From the NCBI GenBank assembly GCA_026413225.1, contig CM048554.1, positions 52,131,963 to 52,195,962 of the forward strand: DNA of 64,000 nucleotides, written 5' to 3'. Source of the stretch: Otis tarda. Lineage: Eukaryota > Chordata > Aves > Otidiformes > Otididae. Within the stretch, counting starts at the first letter, position 1. Each line of letters opens with the position of its first letter. Under the pieces are notes generated by a model. It saw only the letters and a list, made by a program, of their open reading frames with translations. It made no database searches and was not told the origin of the DNA. A program made the translations under genes and the position numbers. This document shows, in pieces, positions 26,401-39,881 of this stretch.

Positions 26401-29400
26401 TCTTTATCCATCTGTTTTTCATTGTGCTCACATAATATTTACTAACCTGAAGAAGCTGAATTAAACATAGCACTTGACTATTAGACTAAAGTTATAATAA
26501 AGTGAAATATTAATGATGCATGAGCCATTTCCCTAACATTGTCTTGATTTAATTGAAGATATTTCTTAGAGTAGTTTGGTATGTGACAAACAGAAAAAAG
26601 AAGGTGGCAAACTGGGAGACTATCAAGTATATTGTCAGGTAGTACAGTTGCTGTATCTTGGAGTTAGGTTTTCCTCCAGATAACTTTTGAGAAAGGGTAA
26701 AAAGCTGTGTCTGATTTCAGATCAGCCATTGGGTGGTAGGAAGGTGGTAGAAAATTAACAGATTCTTGGTTTGCTGCTTGGTGAAATGAGAAATATATTT
26801 AACCCAATACCTCTCATCCCCTGCCATTAGAAGGGTTCTAGTTAGTTTGGTAAATTAAGGAAAAAAATTACAGACAGAGCTCCCAGTGAGCCTGTGATAA
26901 TTTATGGATCACAATATTGCATAAGGGGATATGTGATCATCTCTCCTACAGTGCTGTGGCTTTACTTACCCCTTAAGAGGCAAGGAGGCTGTGGGTGGGA
27001 GAGGGGCCCTTTGCAGGCTGGTGGTGGAAGAGAGAACGTGACGTTGCTAAGGCTTGGAATAACTCAGTGATGTCCACTGGAAATCTGTATAAGGATGACT
27101 CTCCTTTAAGGTTTTGAGGATGGATTCCCAGTTGCTAGTAGGGATGTTGATGCTTCCTGTCATGTGCTGACTTTGTCCTTGTGTTCCCATGACTTCTCTG
27201 ATTTTCTGATTTTCTCTTCCTTAAGACTGAATCAAACTAATTCCTGTTTTAATATGAGATAGCATCTGATTAGGTAAACCACCTCAACTGGGGATTTCCA
27301 GACTGCAAGAAAGGTTGCTCTAGTGTTATCCAAACTGTTTTGATGTCCAGCTCAGGACAGAAAGAAGAGTTGCCACTGCGAATGGTGGGCTGGAGGTCAT
27401 AATTGCTGCAACTGGTTATTTGCTGTACCTCACCATCTGGATAAACAAGTCTGGAAATGCCTGACTTTGGCAGGTTTCAGGCTGGGGTACTGTCTAAAGA
27501 TGGCAGCTGGGCGTGTGGGATTCCTCGCCCACTGATTGTCAAGGACTCAAGAGAAAGTTGTCATACTTTTTTCTGTACTTTTTTTCCCGACTGTTGGATT
27601 GGCTGCATGTTTTAATGACTGTATTCATTTTGAATACCTATTAGTTTTTGTTCAACCCTTTAATCATAGATTCTTTGGCTTATATTCTTAAGCTTTATCT
27701 ATCTATATATGTACATTATTTCTTCCACATTTTCTTACCTTTTAATCCTAATGGTCTGGGTAAATCCAGTATCTGTTGTTTTTAATATTTCTTTTGCATC
27801 CTGTGATGTTTTTTATTTTGCTTCCTTTGCTGATTTATGTAACATGGACTATTTCATTTGTTAAGTTCATGTGCTTGGCTTTTACACGTCAGCTATACTC
27901 ACACATGATTTCTGTATATGGTTTGAATTCAGTACGTTGACAGATGTCTGCGGTATATGCGTTATTGTCAGTATTCATTGTCTACTGTATTACTGTATCT
28001 GCCAGTTTAATGCATATAAAGAAATATATTCTTTTTTCTAGCTATATTACATACTTTGCAAAGTCTTTGAGGAATACTGCTGCTGTTTGCTCCTCCCCCC
28101 CCTTTTTTTCAATTTAGCTTACTAGTTGCATATATTTCTAAAGTGCTAAGTTATGGTAGTTTGTGATAATAAATAATTGAAGCCCAAAGGTTAATAAAAT
28201 AGCTTAATTGCATGAGTTTAGAAACAAGGGGCTCTGAGGAGATTGTAGTCTGAGCTCTGTGTAGAGCGCACTCTTTGATCGTATGATATGAGCTGGTCCA
28301 AGGGGCACACAATGTTTGGACAGCTTAACTTTAAGCATAAATCTGTGCAAGGTTGGGAATGTATTTGCTAAGTTGAAATGTGGTGTAGCCTTATCCACAT
28401 AAAGGTAAATAGTTCCTACAGCCCAACTGAGGACATTTTATTTGATCTGTTAATTAACACTTAACATGAGAAACAGGGCAGAGAGCACTCAGCAGAAGAC
28501 TGTCTTCATTTTGCTTTAATTTTTTTTTCTTTAAGTTCACCGTGTCCCGTTATACCAGCTGGCTTGGATACACTATCATAATCTTGCTCTGTAGGTAAAA
28601 CACGTTTTAAGCTTTCAGAAGACCAACTAGGTTTAGTGGTGTCCTTATATCTTTACCTGCAGCTCCTACCATCAGGTCAGACTCTGCTAGACAGGTCTTG
28701 GTAAACAAACCATTGTAACTGAATACTGCTTGAGTGCAGGCTCATTGGTAGAAGTGTCCTATGCCATCTAAAGTACTTCCTCCTCTTAGGAAAGTCTTCA
28801 AAGTCAACCCTTCTATCAATGCTTATGATAAAAATATGTCTGCAGAACGCTAAGTCTGATTATATCCTGGCTTAAATATTAAAACTGCATCTCCTTGGCA
28901 GATGGGGTCCGGTGGGCACTCTGCACTTCGGTTTTCTGAGGCAAGACTTATTAATGATATCTGAAGGCCTTGCTGCAGAGATGGACCAGAAAATACTATC
29001 AAGCTTTGAAGTTGAAGAAACTAAGCTAGTGCAAGAGGCCATGAAAGTGTTCTCCAGGTCAGGAAGGGATTCCTTGTCTCTCCTCTGAAGGCTGCAGCTT
29101 CTATGGGAGGGCATGAGATAGGCCATATTAATATGCTGTAGGTCTGTGCATTTTTTTTTTTCCTCTTGTAATTCTCAGAATTAACTGGTTGCCCAGTTGT
29201 CAAGATAATATTGGAAAAATCTTTATGAATATTGGGTAACTTCATTTGAAACCTAGCTTGATGTGATCCTCAAACATCAGAGTCCTGCACTGCCCTACAG
29301 TTTCTTTTCTAGGACATGTGTGCATCAATTATGCTATCAGCTTGGATATTTTAATTGGCCATCTCATAACTTTTTAGAAGCAGACTTTACTTCAGAAAGT

Positions 29401-32400
29401 TAATAAGATCTTGAGGTAAAATAGTCTTCAAAATAAGATGGTGATCTGTGTTGATGGATTCATCATTGCACCCACTGGATGAATCCAGTAGTGGAGTTGT
29501 AAAGACTTTAGAAATGCTGTCCAGCTTGCTAAAGGAGTAACTGAATGTTCTCTTTTATGTAGCAGAAGTGTTAAGGGCGCTTTGCCCATGCGTGTCACTC
29601 CTAAAGGGTAGCTTCTTAGGCTCAAATTGTGTGCTCTTCTGCCTCACATACCCATTGCAGATAAACACAAATAAGAAAGTCTACTTATCTGTTTGTGGGA
29701 TTTCTTTTGTTTTCTTTGGGGTTTCAGTTTTGTTTTGTTCTGTTGGTTTTTTTTTTTTTTTTCCCCAGTCTTTCTGTTTTTTTTTTTTACCTTGTTGTGG
29801 AATGGGAATAAGTATCTCCTAGCTAAAGTTTCACTACTGGTGTCAACTTGCCTCTGGATTATCAAGAAAAGTGGTGTGATCAATTTTCTTTTCCATGTTG
29901 TTCCTGTCCTGATGGTATGGTTCCACAAGAGCTTAAGATGGAGCTGATGTGGCCCTGTCTTCCTGGTGCTTCTTGTTCCCCTTCCTCCTTAGGCCTGTGC
30001 TGATGCTTGGGAAACTACATGTGCTCAGGGTGCTGGAGATTACCCTGGCAGAAGAGTTGCTAGATTTTGTCTGGCTTGGCTCCCTGTACTGGATATCCGT
30101 TGTGCTGCCCCAGTGTTGCAAGTGGGTGCAGGCGTGTGAGCAGTGTTGGGTCAGCTTCAGCAGCAATGGTGCCACATGTGTACTCTTCCAGTTGTTTTAG
30201 GTATGTAATGGGCAAAGAAAAAAATCCCATTTCATAAATTTTGAGAGAAGAATGAGTTGGGATTCAGAGCCTGGTCTCAATTAGCTGTGTGTATGCTTTC
30301 CTTCTGTGGAAAAAACCTCAGCCGGCCCAGAAGACTGGTTGTTTGATCGTGAGTGTCATTGACAGTGCTATAATCTGGTTGCTCTTTTGTGAGTAAACCT
30401 TGCGTCTCGCTGCTGTTCTCCTCGTCTGGAGGCAGGTCTCAGGTTTCTAGATTGTAGTCTCCAGACTGTAGAAACAGCCCTTTCCCCTCAGTTTTGAAGT
30501 TTTGTATTAAAGCATATTCCACTTCTTGTGCTCCTGCAAACGTTTGAGAAGCTCCATGATCCTGAACCGTAAGTTGTTTCATGTCTCTCTCCTGCCTTTC
30601 ATCAAGCCGGCTGAAAAATGACCTGGCTGCATCATTTATAAGTGCAAGAAGAACTCCTGCCAGCTTCCTTTGCCAGAAGTTTCGCTTTCTGGGTGTGTTC
30701 CTGTTCTTGTTTGGTTGGTTCAATTAACGCTCAACATCAGCATTTTGTTTTCTTTTTGTTTGACTGTGAGTGCTGTGGCACTCAGCAGCAGTGCCCTGTA
30801 GCTGCCTGAATGTCCGGGTGCTGGCAGGATGTCCTGCGTGAGCTGGAAACGCTTACTGGGAGGTTTGAAGAGCTGATGAAATAAGTCAAAAAAGACTGGT
30901 GAGGTTAAACTCATCGCCTTCTGAGGAAAGAGCGATGGCTGGCAAGGAATGTTGAAAGAACTCTTTCTATGTGAAGGGCAGTGTTTAAATGCGTCCAGGA
31001 GGCTGCAGCAGGAATAGCCTTTCTCCTTCCTTCCCCCTCCCAGAAATGCTTTTTTTTTTTTTTTTTTCTTCCAAAAACATGGCTTCATGTTAGGTTTCGT
31101 GGATGAGGAACATTAACCACTTTATTTTGACAAGATAGGAAATGTTTTACTCTTTTGCTTGATGTGGTTGACTGTAGCTTCTATACCAAATGAAAAAGAA
31201 AAATTAGTAAAACTAAGAGGATTTTAGGAAAAACTTTTTTTTTTTTTTTCATCCCTTCGGTTCCACCTGTGGTTTACTGCAGCAGCTTTTAGCTGGCTTG
31301 TCTCAATTTTCACTGGGGCTACAGGGAGGGTTCAGCTTTGTCATGGCAATTAATGAAGGTGAGATGGGCCGACTGTCTTGAATGAGCTCTGGAAAATCTT
31401 GTTTGTGTGTTTGAGATGAGTCAGGAAGGGAAGTGCCAGGTTGAAATAACTGTGCCAATTCTGAGTGAAATGGAACAAAGGCAGGAAGGTCCTGTTCTGC
31501 TGCACCTGCACGCCTGGCTGGGCTGAGGGCTTCGGGCCCAGGGAAAGGAGGAAGCGTGTTAGCAGAGTTCAGGTTACAAGACCTGATTTAACACTGTGAA
31601 GGTATTTTTTTTTTCTGAAAGGTTTTGACTGACTTCTCAGGGGAGGACTGGTGCATTATTTTTTTTTTTTTTTCTCCCTTAAATAAAAAGTATCTTTGAG
31701 TCCATGTGATAATGAACTCCACTCTTCCATGTGATGTTATTGCTGTATTTAAAAATAATAATAGTTGGGAGCAAGCTTACTATAACATGAACAGGATTTA
31801 TGACAGGGTCATGTCACCATATGAAAATTACAAGTATTCTGAAGAACCTTGTGTATGAACTTCTGAAACTTACCTTAGCTGTGTGTGGTGCTGCACTCAT
31901 AGATCGTGGGCTATGTTTTCTATCCTAAATAGCTTCAAGCAGGGAGCTGTAAACATTGCATCCTGTGTAGGCTGTGATTAGAAAAACAGTTCTGTCTCAA
32001 AGTTGGCAAACTTATTTCTGATATGTCTCACAAAGCTATGTTCAGCACTTAAAAACCAAACAAACACACCCCCACCCACTGCCCCCAAACACAACAAAAA
32101 ACCCTACCAAAACATCTAAGGGGCTTACATACTGTGCTAACAAGCACAAGATAAATTTACCTATCACGAGTATACATGTATGTTTTTTTTAAAAGGAATC
32201 TTTATTGTGTATTGACATTAAGGATTTCTTTCACCTTGCAATAGAATTGTTTTACTATTAGCTTTGAAGTTGTTTTTTTTAAATACAGAATATTACAATA
32301 GGGAAGAAAGGGAAAGAGATTAAAAAAAAAGTAAGGAGAAGTTATTTTGTTTAGTATCTCACTCAATACTATTTATTGACCTCCACGCTTAAAGCTTAGA

Positions 32401-35067
32401 TTTTTTTTTAAAAAACGTTTTATATACAATGCTTTTCAAAGTTAATGAAATGTTTCCATATGCTTGACTGAGGCCAGCTTTATTCAAAATCATTGTTTCC
32501 TGTTGCTGATAGCTTCAAGCTCTTTCAAAAGTTCATGCCTGGAATTCCTACTTATTATGTAAATCTAATATGAAAAGAAAGATGCACATGCATGTGTTTC
32601 ATTATTTTCTTGGTGCACTTCTGGAAAGCCTATGTGAGGTGGCTCAGGGTATGGGTATAAGTTAAAGACAAACATCACAATTTTGTCTGATTCTCTTCTG
32701 TCTCTGCTATGCATTGACCTCAGTATTCCATTTTAAATGTGAATATACTTTTTCCCTCACTGTGTGTGCATGTTTGTTTCTTGAGTTTTTCTGAGCTGAG
32801 TCTTGCATATTATCCTGTTTCAGTGGAGTAGGTTGATTGCTTTGGTTTGGTTTGTTTTGATTTTTTTGGTTTTTTTTAATAACAAGATTTCTGTTGTGCA
32901 TTCCAAATCTAGTATGCATTTAAGTGCTAATAAGAAATTATTAAGAGACACGTGTGCATAGATTCAGTCTCTTTAATTGCCTCCTCCAAAGCACTTTTTC
33001 GTGTTTCTAAGAGATATTAAAAGTAAGAGTAGATAGTGCTGTACTAATGTTTTGATTGACGCCAGAGCTGCTTTAGTAATTGTAGTACAATGCAACGCAT
33101 ATATGTGGCAAGAGTAAGCTGTGTTTTTTTGGAGACGCGAGTTTTACCTGGAAGAGGAGTGAATCCCCTTCTTCTAGCACTACCTGATGGATCAGACACT
33201 ATCATTTTGTGCGGTTCAGAGTTGCACCATGCTTCATACCTGCAAAGCCGGACCTCTGGGTGGTCTTGATATGTGATGCAGAACAAGCTGATCTGAACGT
33301 TTCTGTTGGTTTCTGCATTGGGGTTTACCAAGATATTTCAAAAAGTTGGACTCTTCTAGTTTAGTTTGATTGTTACTTCATCAAAAGAAGAAGGCTTGTT
33401 TGAAGTGGTTTGCTAGAAGCTCCTAAGTCCTAAAGGAATAGTTATGGACAGCAAGCAGTTAAAACATGAAAATAGCTGGACATCCAGGACACCACTGCTC
33501 ATCTCTCTTCCCCTTCCTTCCCTGGTATTGTGAACCAAAGCTGTTGCCGATCAGATCCCTTTATGAGATGGTCGTCTAAACCCTTCAGACTCCCTCTGTC
33601 TGTGCTATTTTGATTACCTTGCAAAATATTGCAGCTGTTACAAATGCTCATGTGTGTGGCACATGCTTGAAAATGTTTGGAGTTATGAATATAAAAATTG
33701 GCTGCAAGAAACTTAAGTTCAGAACAGGAGATAGTGAGGAAGTGTGGTGTGCCTTTTCTACCAGTACATGTGTGCACTTTGCTTCCATGGGTGGACTGTA
33801 CCAAGGAATTTGTCTTGCAGTAATTCAAGGAGGGGAAAATTCAGGACTAAGACATTTGTTTAATCAAGTGAGGTGTATGCATAGGCAGATCAATGTGTGG
33901 AAGTTACCTCGTGACTCAGAAGGAGTATAGAGGCCTTCAGTGTTGTTTGATTGAGGAAGACTGTGTTGTTTGGTGGCCAGCATGGTTTGGGGGACTTCTT
34001 AAGACTAAGCTGTAAAAGCAGTTAATATATGTGATGATGTAAGTTTAGTTACAGTGTATAATTAGTAAAAATACTACTTCAGTGGCTAGCTAAATGGCTA
34101 AAGGATGCTGAGTAAGTAAAGTAGTGGAGCACGCACTTTGTATCTGCTTGGTGGGGTTAGTTCTTCTGCACTTTCTCAAAGATAACGTGTCTGGGCATTG
34201 GATCATCTTGCTTTTGCAAAGCTGCCTTGGGTAAACAAGGAAAATGGTAGCTTTGAGTCTTGGGGAAACAATGGGTCAGGTTAACTTTCATGTGATTTTA
34301 GTGCCATTGACTTTCTGTAATAACTCAAATGTGTCAGAAACAAACCTAGTTAGGAGTAATTAGTGTTATTTGAGCTCTCTTCAGTCAAATATAAATTGAA
34401 TGCTAGAATTACTTTATTGAGATTTCTGAAAAAGGTGGTGGATTTTGTTTTGTATGGGGTTTTTTTTTCTTGATTTTTTTTTTAAATACTTGACTAATGT
34501 GTGAAATACCTAAATGGCTGCTCTAATACACTGTTTCAGCTCTAAACTCTTAATGCTGCACCTTTTTTGTTTAAAATTGCTTGTTATTTTAAGAAACATC
34601 TAACTTTGAGTTGATTTTTAGACATTTTATTTAGTATTGACATAAAATGAACATACAGGGAGTCATGTGTATGATGTACTAGTAAGGTAGTGTTTCCCAC
34701 TACATTTTTTATATATATATATTATCAAGATGTCTAGAGAAATATCAGAATCCCTAATTAAAATCTTGTATAGGAAATGCAGGTTGTTAGCTGGAATTGT
34801 TTTTAGATAGCAGTGAACTTCAAGGAGAGTGTTAGTTTTCACAGCTTGATTGTTTTCAGCACCCTGGAAAATTTCTCATAGTTCAGAGATTGTTTTTCTG
34901 AAATGGCATTTTTAAATAGCCACGTAGTAGCTGATGCATAATGAATGAATGTATTGTAATGGACCAGAAAGATCTTAAAACTACGTAGTCTGATTTTCTA
35001 GACAGTGTGGATACTGCATGCTTCTGTGGAATTTAGCTTTAACGTTGTTTGCAAATATTCTCTGAGA
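20482..35067 (+). other. MARK1: MARK1 intron 1, central part with low-complexity tracts
   Basis: Intronic AT-rich DNA with no supported gene. It contains a T/GT tract at about 21502-21548, a TTG/GGTTT-rich stretch at about 22275-22359, T-runs around 29747-29790, a T18 tract at 31050-31067 and a pyrimidine-poor ACC/AAC-rich patch at about 32051-32113. Open frames over these tracts (Phe-, Lys- or Asn-rich) are artefacts of simple sequence. No further transposon terminus was recognised, though old diverged copies would be missed by eye. Confidence 0.6.
22275..22359 (+). repeat. GT/T-rich low-complexity tract
   Basis: Interspersed GGTTT, GTTTT and (TTG)n units, including a clean TTG run at about 22335-22350, between T homopolymers. 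It is length-unstable simple sequence inside intron 1 with no coding significance. Confidence 0.8.
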
Positions 35068-38000
35068 TACCACGGAGGGCTTTAAACTAGTGTTGCTGGG
35101 GGAGGGGGAGCACAGTCAAGCCCACTGCTGTCAACATGGCGCCAGTGCCAGCACCAAGTATCCAGAAGCCGAGGAAGGATCGCAGATAAGTGCGAGTGAA
35201 CTTAAACTGCAGTCCAAAAGAACTCCTCTTGCTCCAGACAGCAAGTTGGCTTTGTCGGGGGCCCAGCTGAAGTGTCTCTATATCAATGCACGCAGCATGG
35301 GGAATAAACAGGAAGGGCTGGAGATGCGTGCACACGAGAAGGGCTACGACCTTGTTGGCATCATGGAGATGTGTTGGGACGACTCGTACGACTGGAGCGT
35401 AGGCATGGAGGGGTATAGGCTTTTTAGGAAGGACAGGAAGGGGAGATGAGAAGAGGGTGTTGCTCTCTACATCAGCAACCGGCTGGAGTGCGTGGAGCTC
35501 CGCCTGGGGATGGAGGAGGAGCTGACAGAGAGCTTATGGGTCAAGGTTAGAGGAAGGGGAGGGACGGGGTACAATACGGTGGGGGTCTGTTACAGGCTGC
35601 CTAGCCAGGAGGACAGAGCAGACGAGGCCCTCTATAGGCAGATAGGAGCAGCCTTGCGGTCACAAGCTCAGGTCCTCATGGGGGACTTCAACCACCCTGA
35701 CGTCTGTTGGAGAGATAACATGGCAGGGCACACACAATCCAGGAGGTTCCTGGAATGCGTGGATGACAACCTCCTCCTGCAGGCGATAGAGGAGCCGACA
35801 AGGAGGGGTGCCATGCTGGACCTTGTGCTCACCAACAGGGATGTGGTGGGGGATGTGAAACTAAAGGACAGCCTTGGATGCAGCGACCACGACACAGTGG
35901 AGTTCAAGATCCATGAGGCAGCAAGAAAACTACACAGAACGCTCTCTGCCCTGAACTTCAGGAGGGCAGACTTCGGCCTCTTCAGGGACCTGATGGGCCA
36001 AGTGCCATGGGAGATGGCCCTGGAGGGAAGAGGGGCCCAGGAAAGTTGGTCCATATTCAAGGAGCACCTCCTCCAAGCTCAGCAGAGGTGCATCGCAATG
36101 AAGAGCAAGTCAGGCAAAAAGGCCAGGAGGAGGCCTGCGTGGATGAGCAAGGAGCTCCTGGACCAACTGAAAGTAAAGAAGGAAGCCTATAGAGGGTGGA
36201 AGTGGAGACAGGTAGCCTGGGAGGACTACAAAGAGGCTGTGCGAGTGGCTAGGGATTGGGTGAGGAAGGCTAAAGCCCTGATGGAATTGAATCTGGCCAA
36301 GGATGTAAAAAAGAACAAGAAAGGCTTCTATAGGTATGTAGGAGACAAAAGAAAGTCCAAGGAGAACGTAGGCCCCCTCTGGAAGGAAACCGGTGTCCTG
36401 GTTACCTGGGACATGGAGAAGGCTGAGATACACAATGACTTTTTTGCCTCAGTCTTCACTGATAAGGGCTCTTGTCTCCCCACCCAAGCTGTAGAAGGTG
36501 CAAGCAGGGACTGGGAGGATGAAGAACCGCCCACTGTACTGGAAGAGCAGGTTCGGGAACATCTGAGGAACTTGAAGGTGCACAAGTCCATGGGACCTGA
36601 TAAGATCCATCCACGGGTCCTGAGGGAACTGGCGGATGAAGTTGCCAAGCCACTGGCCGTCATATTTGAGAAATCGTGGCGGTCTGGTGAGGTCCCCGAT
36701 GACTGGAAGAGAGGGAACATAACCCCCATTTTTAAAAAGGGGAACATGGAGGACCCGGGCAACTACAGGCCAGTCAACTTCACCTCTGTGCCTGGCAAGG
36801 TCATGGGGCAGATTCTCCTGGAAACCATGCTAAGGCACATGGAGAGCAAGGAGGTGGTTGGTGACAGCCAACATGCCTTCACCAAGGGCAGATCGTGCCT
36901 GACCAACTTGGTGGCCTTCTATGACAGGGCGATGGCATCGGTGGACAAGGGACAGGCAACAGATATCATCTACCTGGACTTGTGCAAAGCTTTTGACACT
37001 GTCCCACACGACATCCTTCTTTCTAAACTAGAGAGGCATGGGTTTGATGGATGGACCACTCGGTGGATAAGGAGTTGGCTGGATGGCCGCACTCAGAGAG
37101 TGGTGGTCAACGGCTCAATGTCCAAGTGGAGACCGGTCACCAGTGGCGTTCCTCAGGGGTCCATGTTGGGCCCGGCCCTGTTCAACATCTTTGTCGGCGA
37201 CATGGACAGTGGGATAGAGTGCACCCTCAGCAAGTTCGCCGATGACACCAAGCTGTGTGGTGCTGTTGACATGCCAGAAGGGAGGGATGCCATCCAGAGG
37301 GACCTGGACAGGCTGGAGAGGTGGGCCCATGCCAACCTCATGAAGTTCAACCAGGCCAAGTGCAAGGTCCTGCACCTGGGTCATGGCAATCCCAGGCACG
37401 AATACAGGCTGGGAGGAGAATGGATTGAGAACAGCCCTGAGGAGAAGGACTTGGGAGTGCTGGTGGACGAGAAGCTCAACATGAGTGGGCAATGCGCCCT
37501 TGCGGCCCAGAAGGCCAACCGCATCCTGGGCTGCATCAAGAGAAGCGTGGCCAGCAGGTCAAGGGAGGTGATTCTCCCCCTCTACTCTGCCCTGGTGAGA
37601 CCCTACCTGGACTACTATGTCCAGTTCTAGAGCCCCCAACATAAGAAGGACATGGACCAGTTGGAGAAGGTCCAGAGGAGGGCCACCAAGATGATCAGAG
37701 GGCTGGAGCACCTCTCCTATGAGGACAGGCTGAGAGAGTTGGGGCTGTTCAGCCTGGAGAAGAGGAGGCTCTGGGGAGACCTGATAGCTGTCTTCCAGTA
37801 CCTCAAGGGGGCCTACAGGAAAGATGGGGAGAGGCTGTTCAGTAGGGCCTGTTGTGAAAGGATGAGGGGTAATGGTTGTAAAATAGAGGGAGGTAGATTT
37901 AGATTGGATATTAGGAAAAATTTTTTACAATGAGAGTTGTAGAGCACTGGAACAGGTTGCCCAGAGAGGTGGTGGATGCCCCATCCCTGGAAATGTTCAA

Positions 38001-38124
38001 GGCCAGGCTGGATGAGGCTCTGAGCAACCTGATCTGGTTGGAGATGTCCCTGCTCCTTGCAGGGGAGTTGACTAGATGACCTTTGAAGGTCCCTTCCAAC
38101 CCTAACCATTCCATGATTCTATGA
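35068..38124 (+). mobile_element. CR1 LINE, 3.06 kb, nearly intact ORF2
   Basis: A non-LTR retrotransposon inserted in MARK1 intron 1 in the sense direction. It begins near ACGGAGGGCTTTAAACTAG, a CR1 segment just before ORF2, and ends with ATTCCATGATTCTATGA. It lacks the 5' UTR and ORF1, so it is 5'-truncated. It is much more GC-rich than its flanks. It carries the whole APE-type endonuclease and reverse transcriptase region. No target-site duplication is evident, as usual for CR1. Disablement is light: two nonsense codons and one apparent single-base deletion near the end, suggesting a fairly recent insertion on an avian time scale. Confidence 0.95.
35090..38079 (+). pseudogene. CR1 ORF2 (endonuclease-reverse transcriptase), disrupted
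   Basis: Reads in one frame from 35090 except for TGA at 35447-35449 and TAG at 37628-37630. A run of T at 37921-37926 appears one base short, moving the last ~50 codons to another frame that ends at TGA 38077-38079. The endonuclease shows YINARS (Asn near 35285), an IMEMCW motif with its catalytic Glu (near 35366), GDFNHPD (35681), LDLVLTN and SDH (35882). The reverse transcriptase shows [22 protein letters not shown] (36971), VPQGSMLGP and the FADD catalytic box (37235-37246). The first stop fits CpG decay of a CGA codon. The second replaces a Trp usually found in VQFWAP. The element is not expected to make a full-length product. Confidence 0.93.
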
Positions 38125-39634
38125 CCGTTCTCCTGGCCATAGTGAATAATTCATAATGCTGGAGGTGACGTAAGCAGAGTTGTGCTACATTTGGGAAGAA
38201 CATTCTGGTTGTGGTATACTCCTTGTTTTTTCCGGTTGTGTTGCAGCTGTGTGCTAGTTTTCCCAATTCTACTAGTGTTTATGTCCTGAAATAACTCTGC
38301 TCTGCTCAGTGGGACTATTTGTAAGCCTGAGTGTTTACAGGAGGGGACTCAGTTTGGTTTATAATAACTGCACACTGAAGTTGAAAGTACTGCCTTAAAT
38401 TGCATTTTGTATAAGAAAATAATTACTTGCGTAAGGAATTACGAGTGAGATCAGCATAGACCGTTCGGTTGTGTGTTTGCAAAAACAGTGAAACCTCCCA
38501 CTGCCTTCTGACTCTGCTTTCAGCTTAAGGTCAAAGATCTAGGAACCACTATTCTGTAAAGAAACAGGCTCAGTTCGTGCTCTGTACAAAGATAACGAGA
38601 TACTTTTTGATGGAAGCAGTCGATAATGGGAAAATACTAATGTATCATTTGAGTTTGGTTGGTGCTTTATGTTTAGCAGGAACTGAGTGAGCTGGGAGTA
38701 AGCATGCCTTCCTGTTACAAAATCTAAAAACTAGTTTGAGAAGACACTGTTTCTACCTACAGTATTTGGCTGCCTTAAAATCTGTAGCTTAAAAGATCAG
38801 AGGCTAAAGTTTACCTGTTAAACGTTTGCACATATCTGCCACTAATGTTAGAAAGCATTTTAATGACTGAAACACTTAACACCCCTTTGACATCTTCTCT
38901 TACTTTGGTTTCTCTTTGGAACATTTCCAAGCCCCATCTGTATCTTGCCTCTTATATACTTGGAAGTTAAAGAGTACAGCAGCACTGCAGATTTCGGTGA
39001 CTAACACTTAATGTGGGATGATGTGTTGGCATGCATTAAAAATAACATCCTTTTAATTCTTCAGACTTTTTGAGATTTAAAACATATTTATGAGATATCA
39101 TAGAGTTTTCTTTTAAAGACTAGGTTGTTATTTTTAAATAAAGGTGCAGAGTGAATGAGAACTTCTGTGACTTCCAAAAAGATGCAAACAGGTTTAGTTA
39201 AGAAAGTAAAGAAAAAAACAGTGAAACCTTGTTCCTAAATATGCCAAAGTACAATTTTTTTGTAGTGTGTACTTTTAAAAGACTAAATTTGGTCATGATT
39301 AGACAAGTTTATTTACAGCATAGTGGTGTAGTGTATAGTTTGGCATAGTTTCATATTTTAAAAAGTCTGTCATGGTTTGTTGATTACTGCCTAGGTGTGT
39401 CTAGTTTTGCTTTTGGAGCTGGTAAGAAAAGAGTCTGCAGAAAGATTTCGAGATGTGCATCGAACTCTGCCCAAAGACAGCGTCTTCTGTTAGGCTACCA
39501 TTGAAAGTTATCTGTTATATTGTCAAAGTAAATAAATGACTCCCCTCTACACCTTTGTATGCTTTTAGTCTATTCTCTTACAACTATCCAAAATCCAAGT
39601 AGTGAAATTCCAAACTATTTTATCTGCCTTCCAG
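38125..39634 (+). other. MARK1: MARK1 intron 1, distal part
   Basis: AT-rich intronic DNA from the CR1 3' end to the exon 2 acceptor, which is TTTTATCTGCCTTCCAG with a good polypyrimidine tract. Nothing else was recognised. Confidence 0.75.
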
Positions 39635-39838
39635 CATACCTCTGTGGATGGATACACTGAACCACACGTCCAGCCTATCAAGTCAAGTAGCAGACAAAAC
39701 ATCCCCCGATGTAGAAACTCCATTACATCTACCAATGAAGAGCATCCTCACATTGGAAATTATCGCTTACTGAAAACAATAGGAAAAGGAAATTTTGCCA
39801 AAGTGAAACTGGCAAGGCATGTGCTTACTGGAAGAGAG
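39635..39838 (+). CDS. MARK1: MARK1 coding exon 2
   Basis: Encodes 68 residues (18-85) in phase 0. They start [14 protein letters not shown], a MARK1-specific header segment, then [14 protein letters not shown] and the first kinase strands [19 protein letters not shown], containing the Gly-rich ATP-binding loop (67-74). The exon ends TGRE at donor GAG|GTAAGCC. The VDGYTEPH stretch separates this gene from MARK3, which has an unrelated header here. A 27-T run starts eight bases into the intron. Confidence 0.98.
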
Positions 39839-39843
39839 GTAAG

Positions 39844-39881
<38 letters not shown>

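Noticed and set aside
29568-29947. Phe-rich plus-strand frames and Lys-rich minus-strand frames
   Set aside because: Generated by T-homopolymers; not protein-coding in character.
35090-37933. Possible host gene encoding a reverse transcriptase-like protein
   Set aside because: The motifs, the 3' octamer ends and the in-frame stops identify it as a CR1 retrotransposon, not a domesticated host gene.
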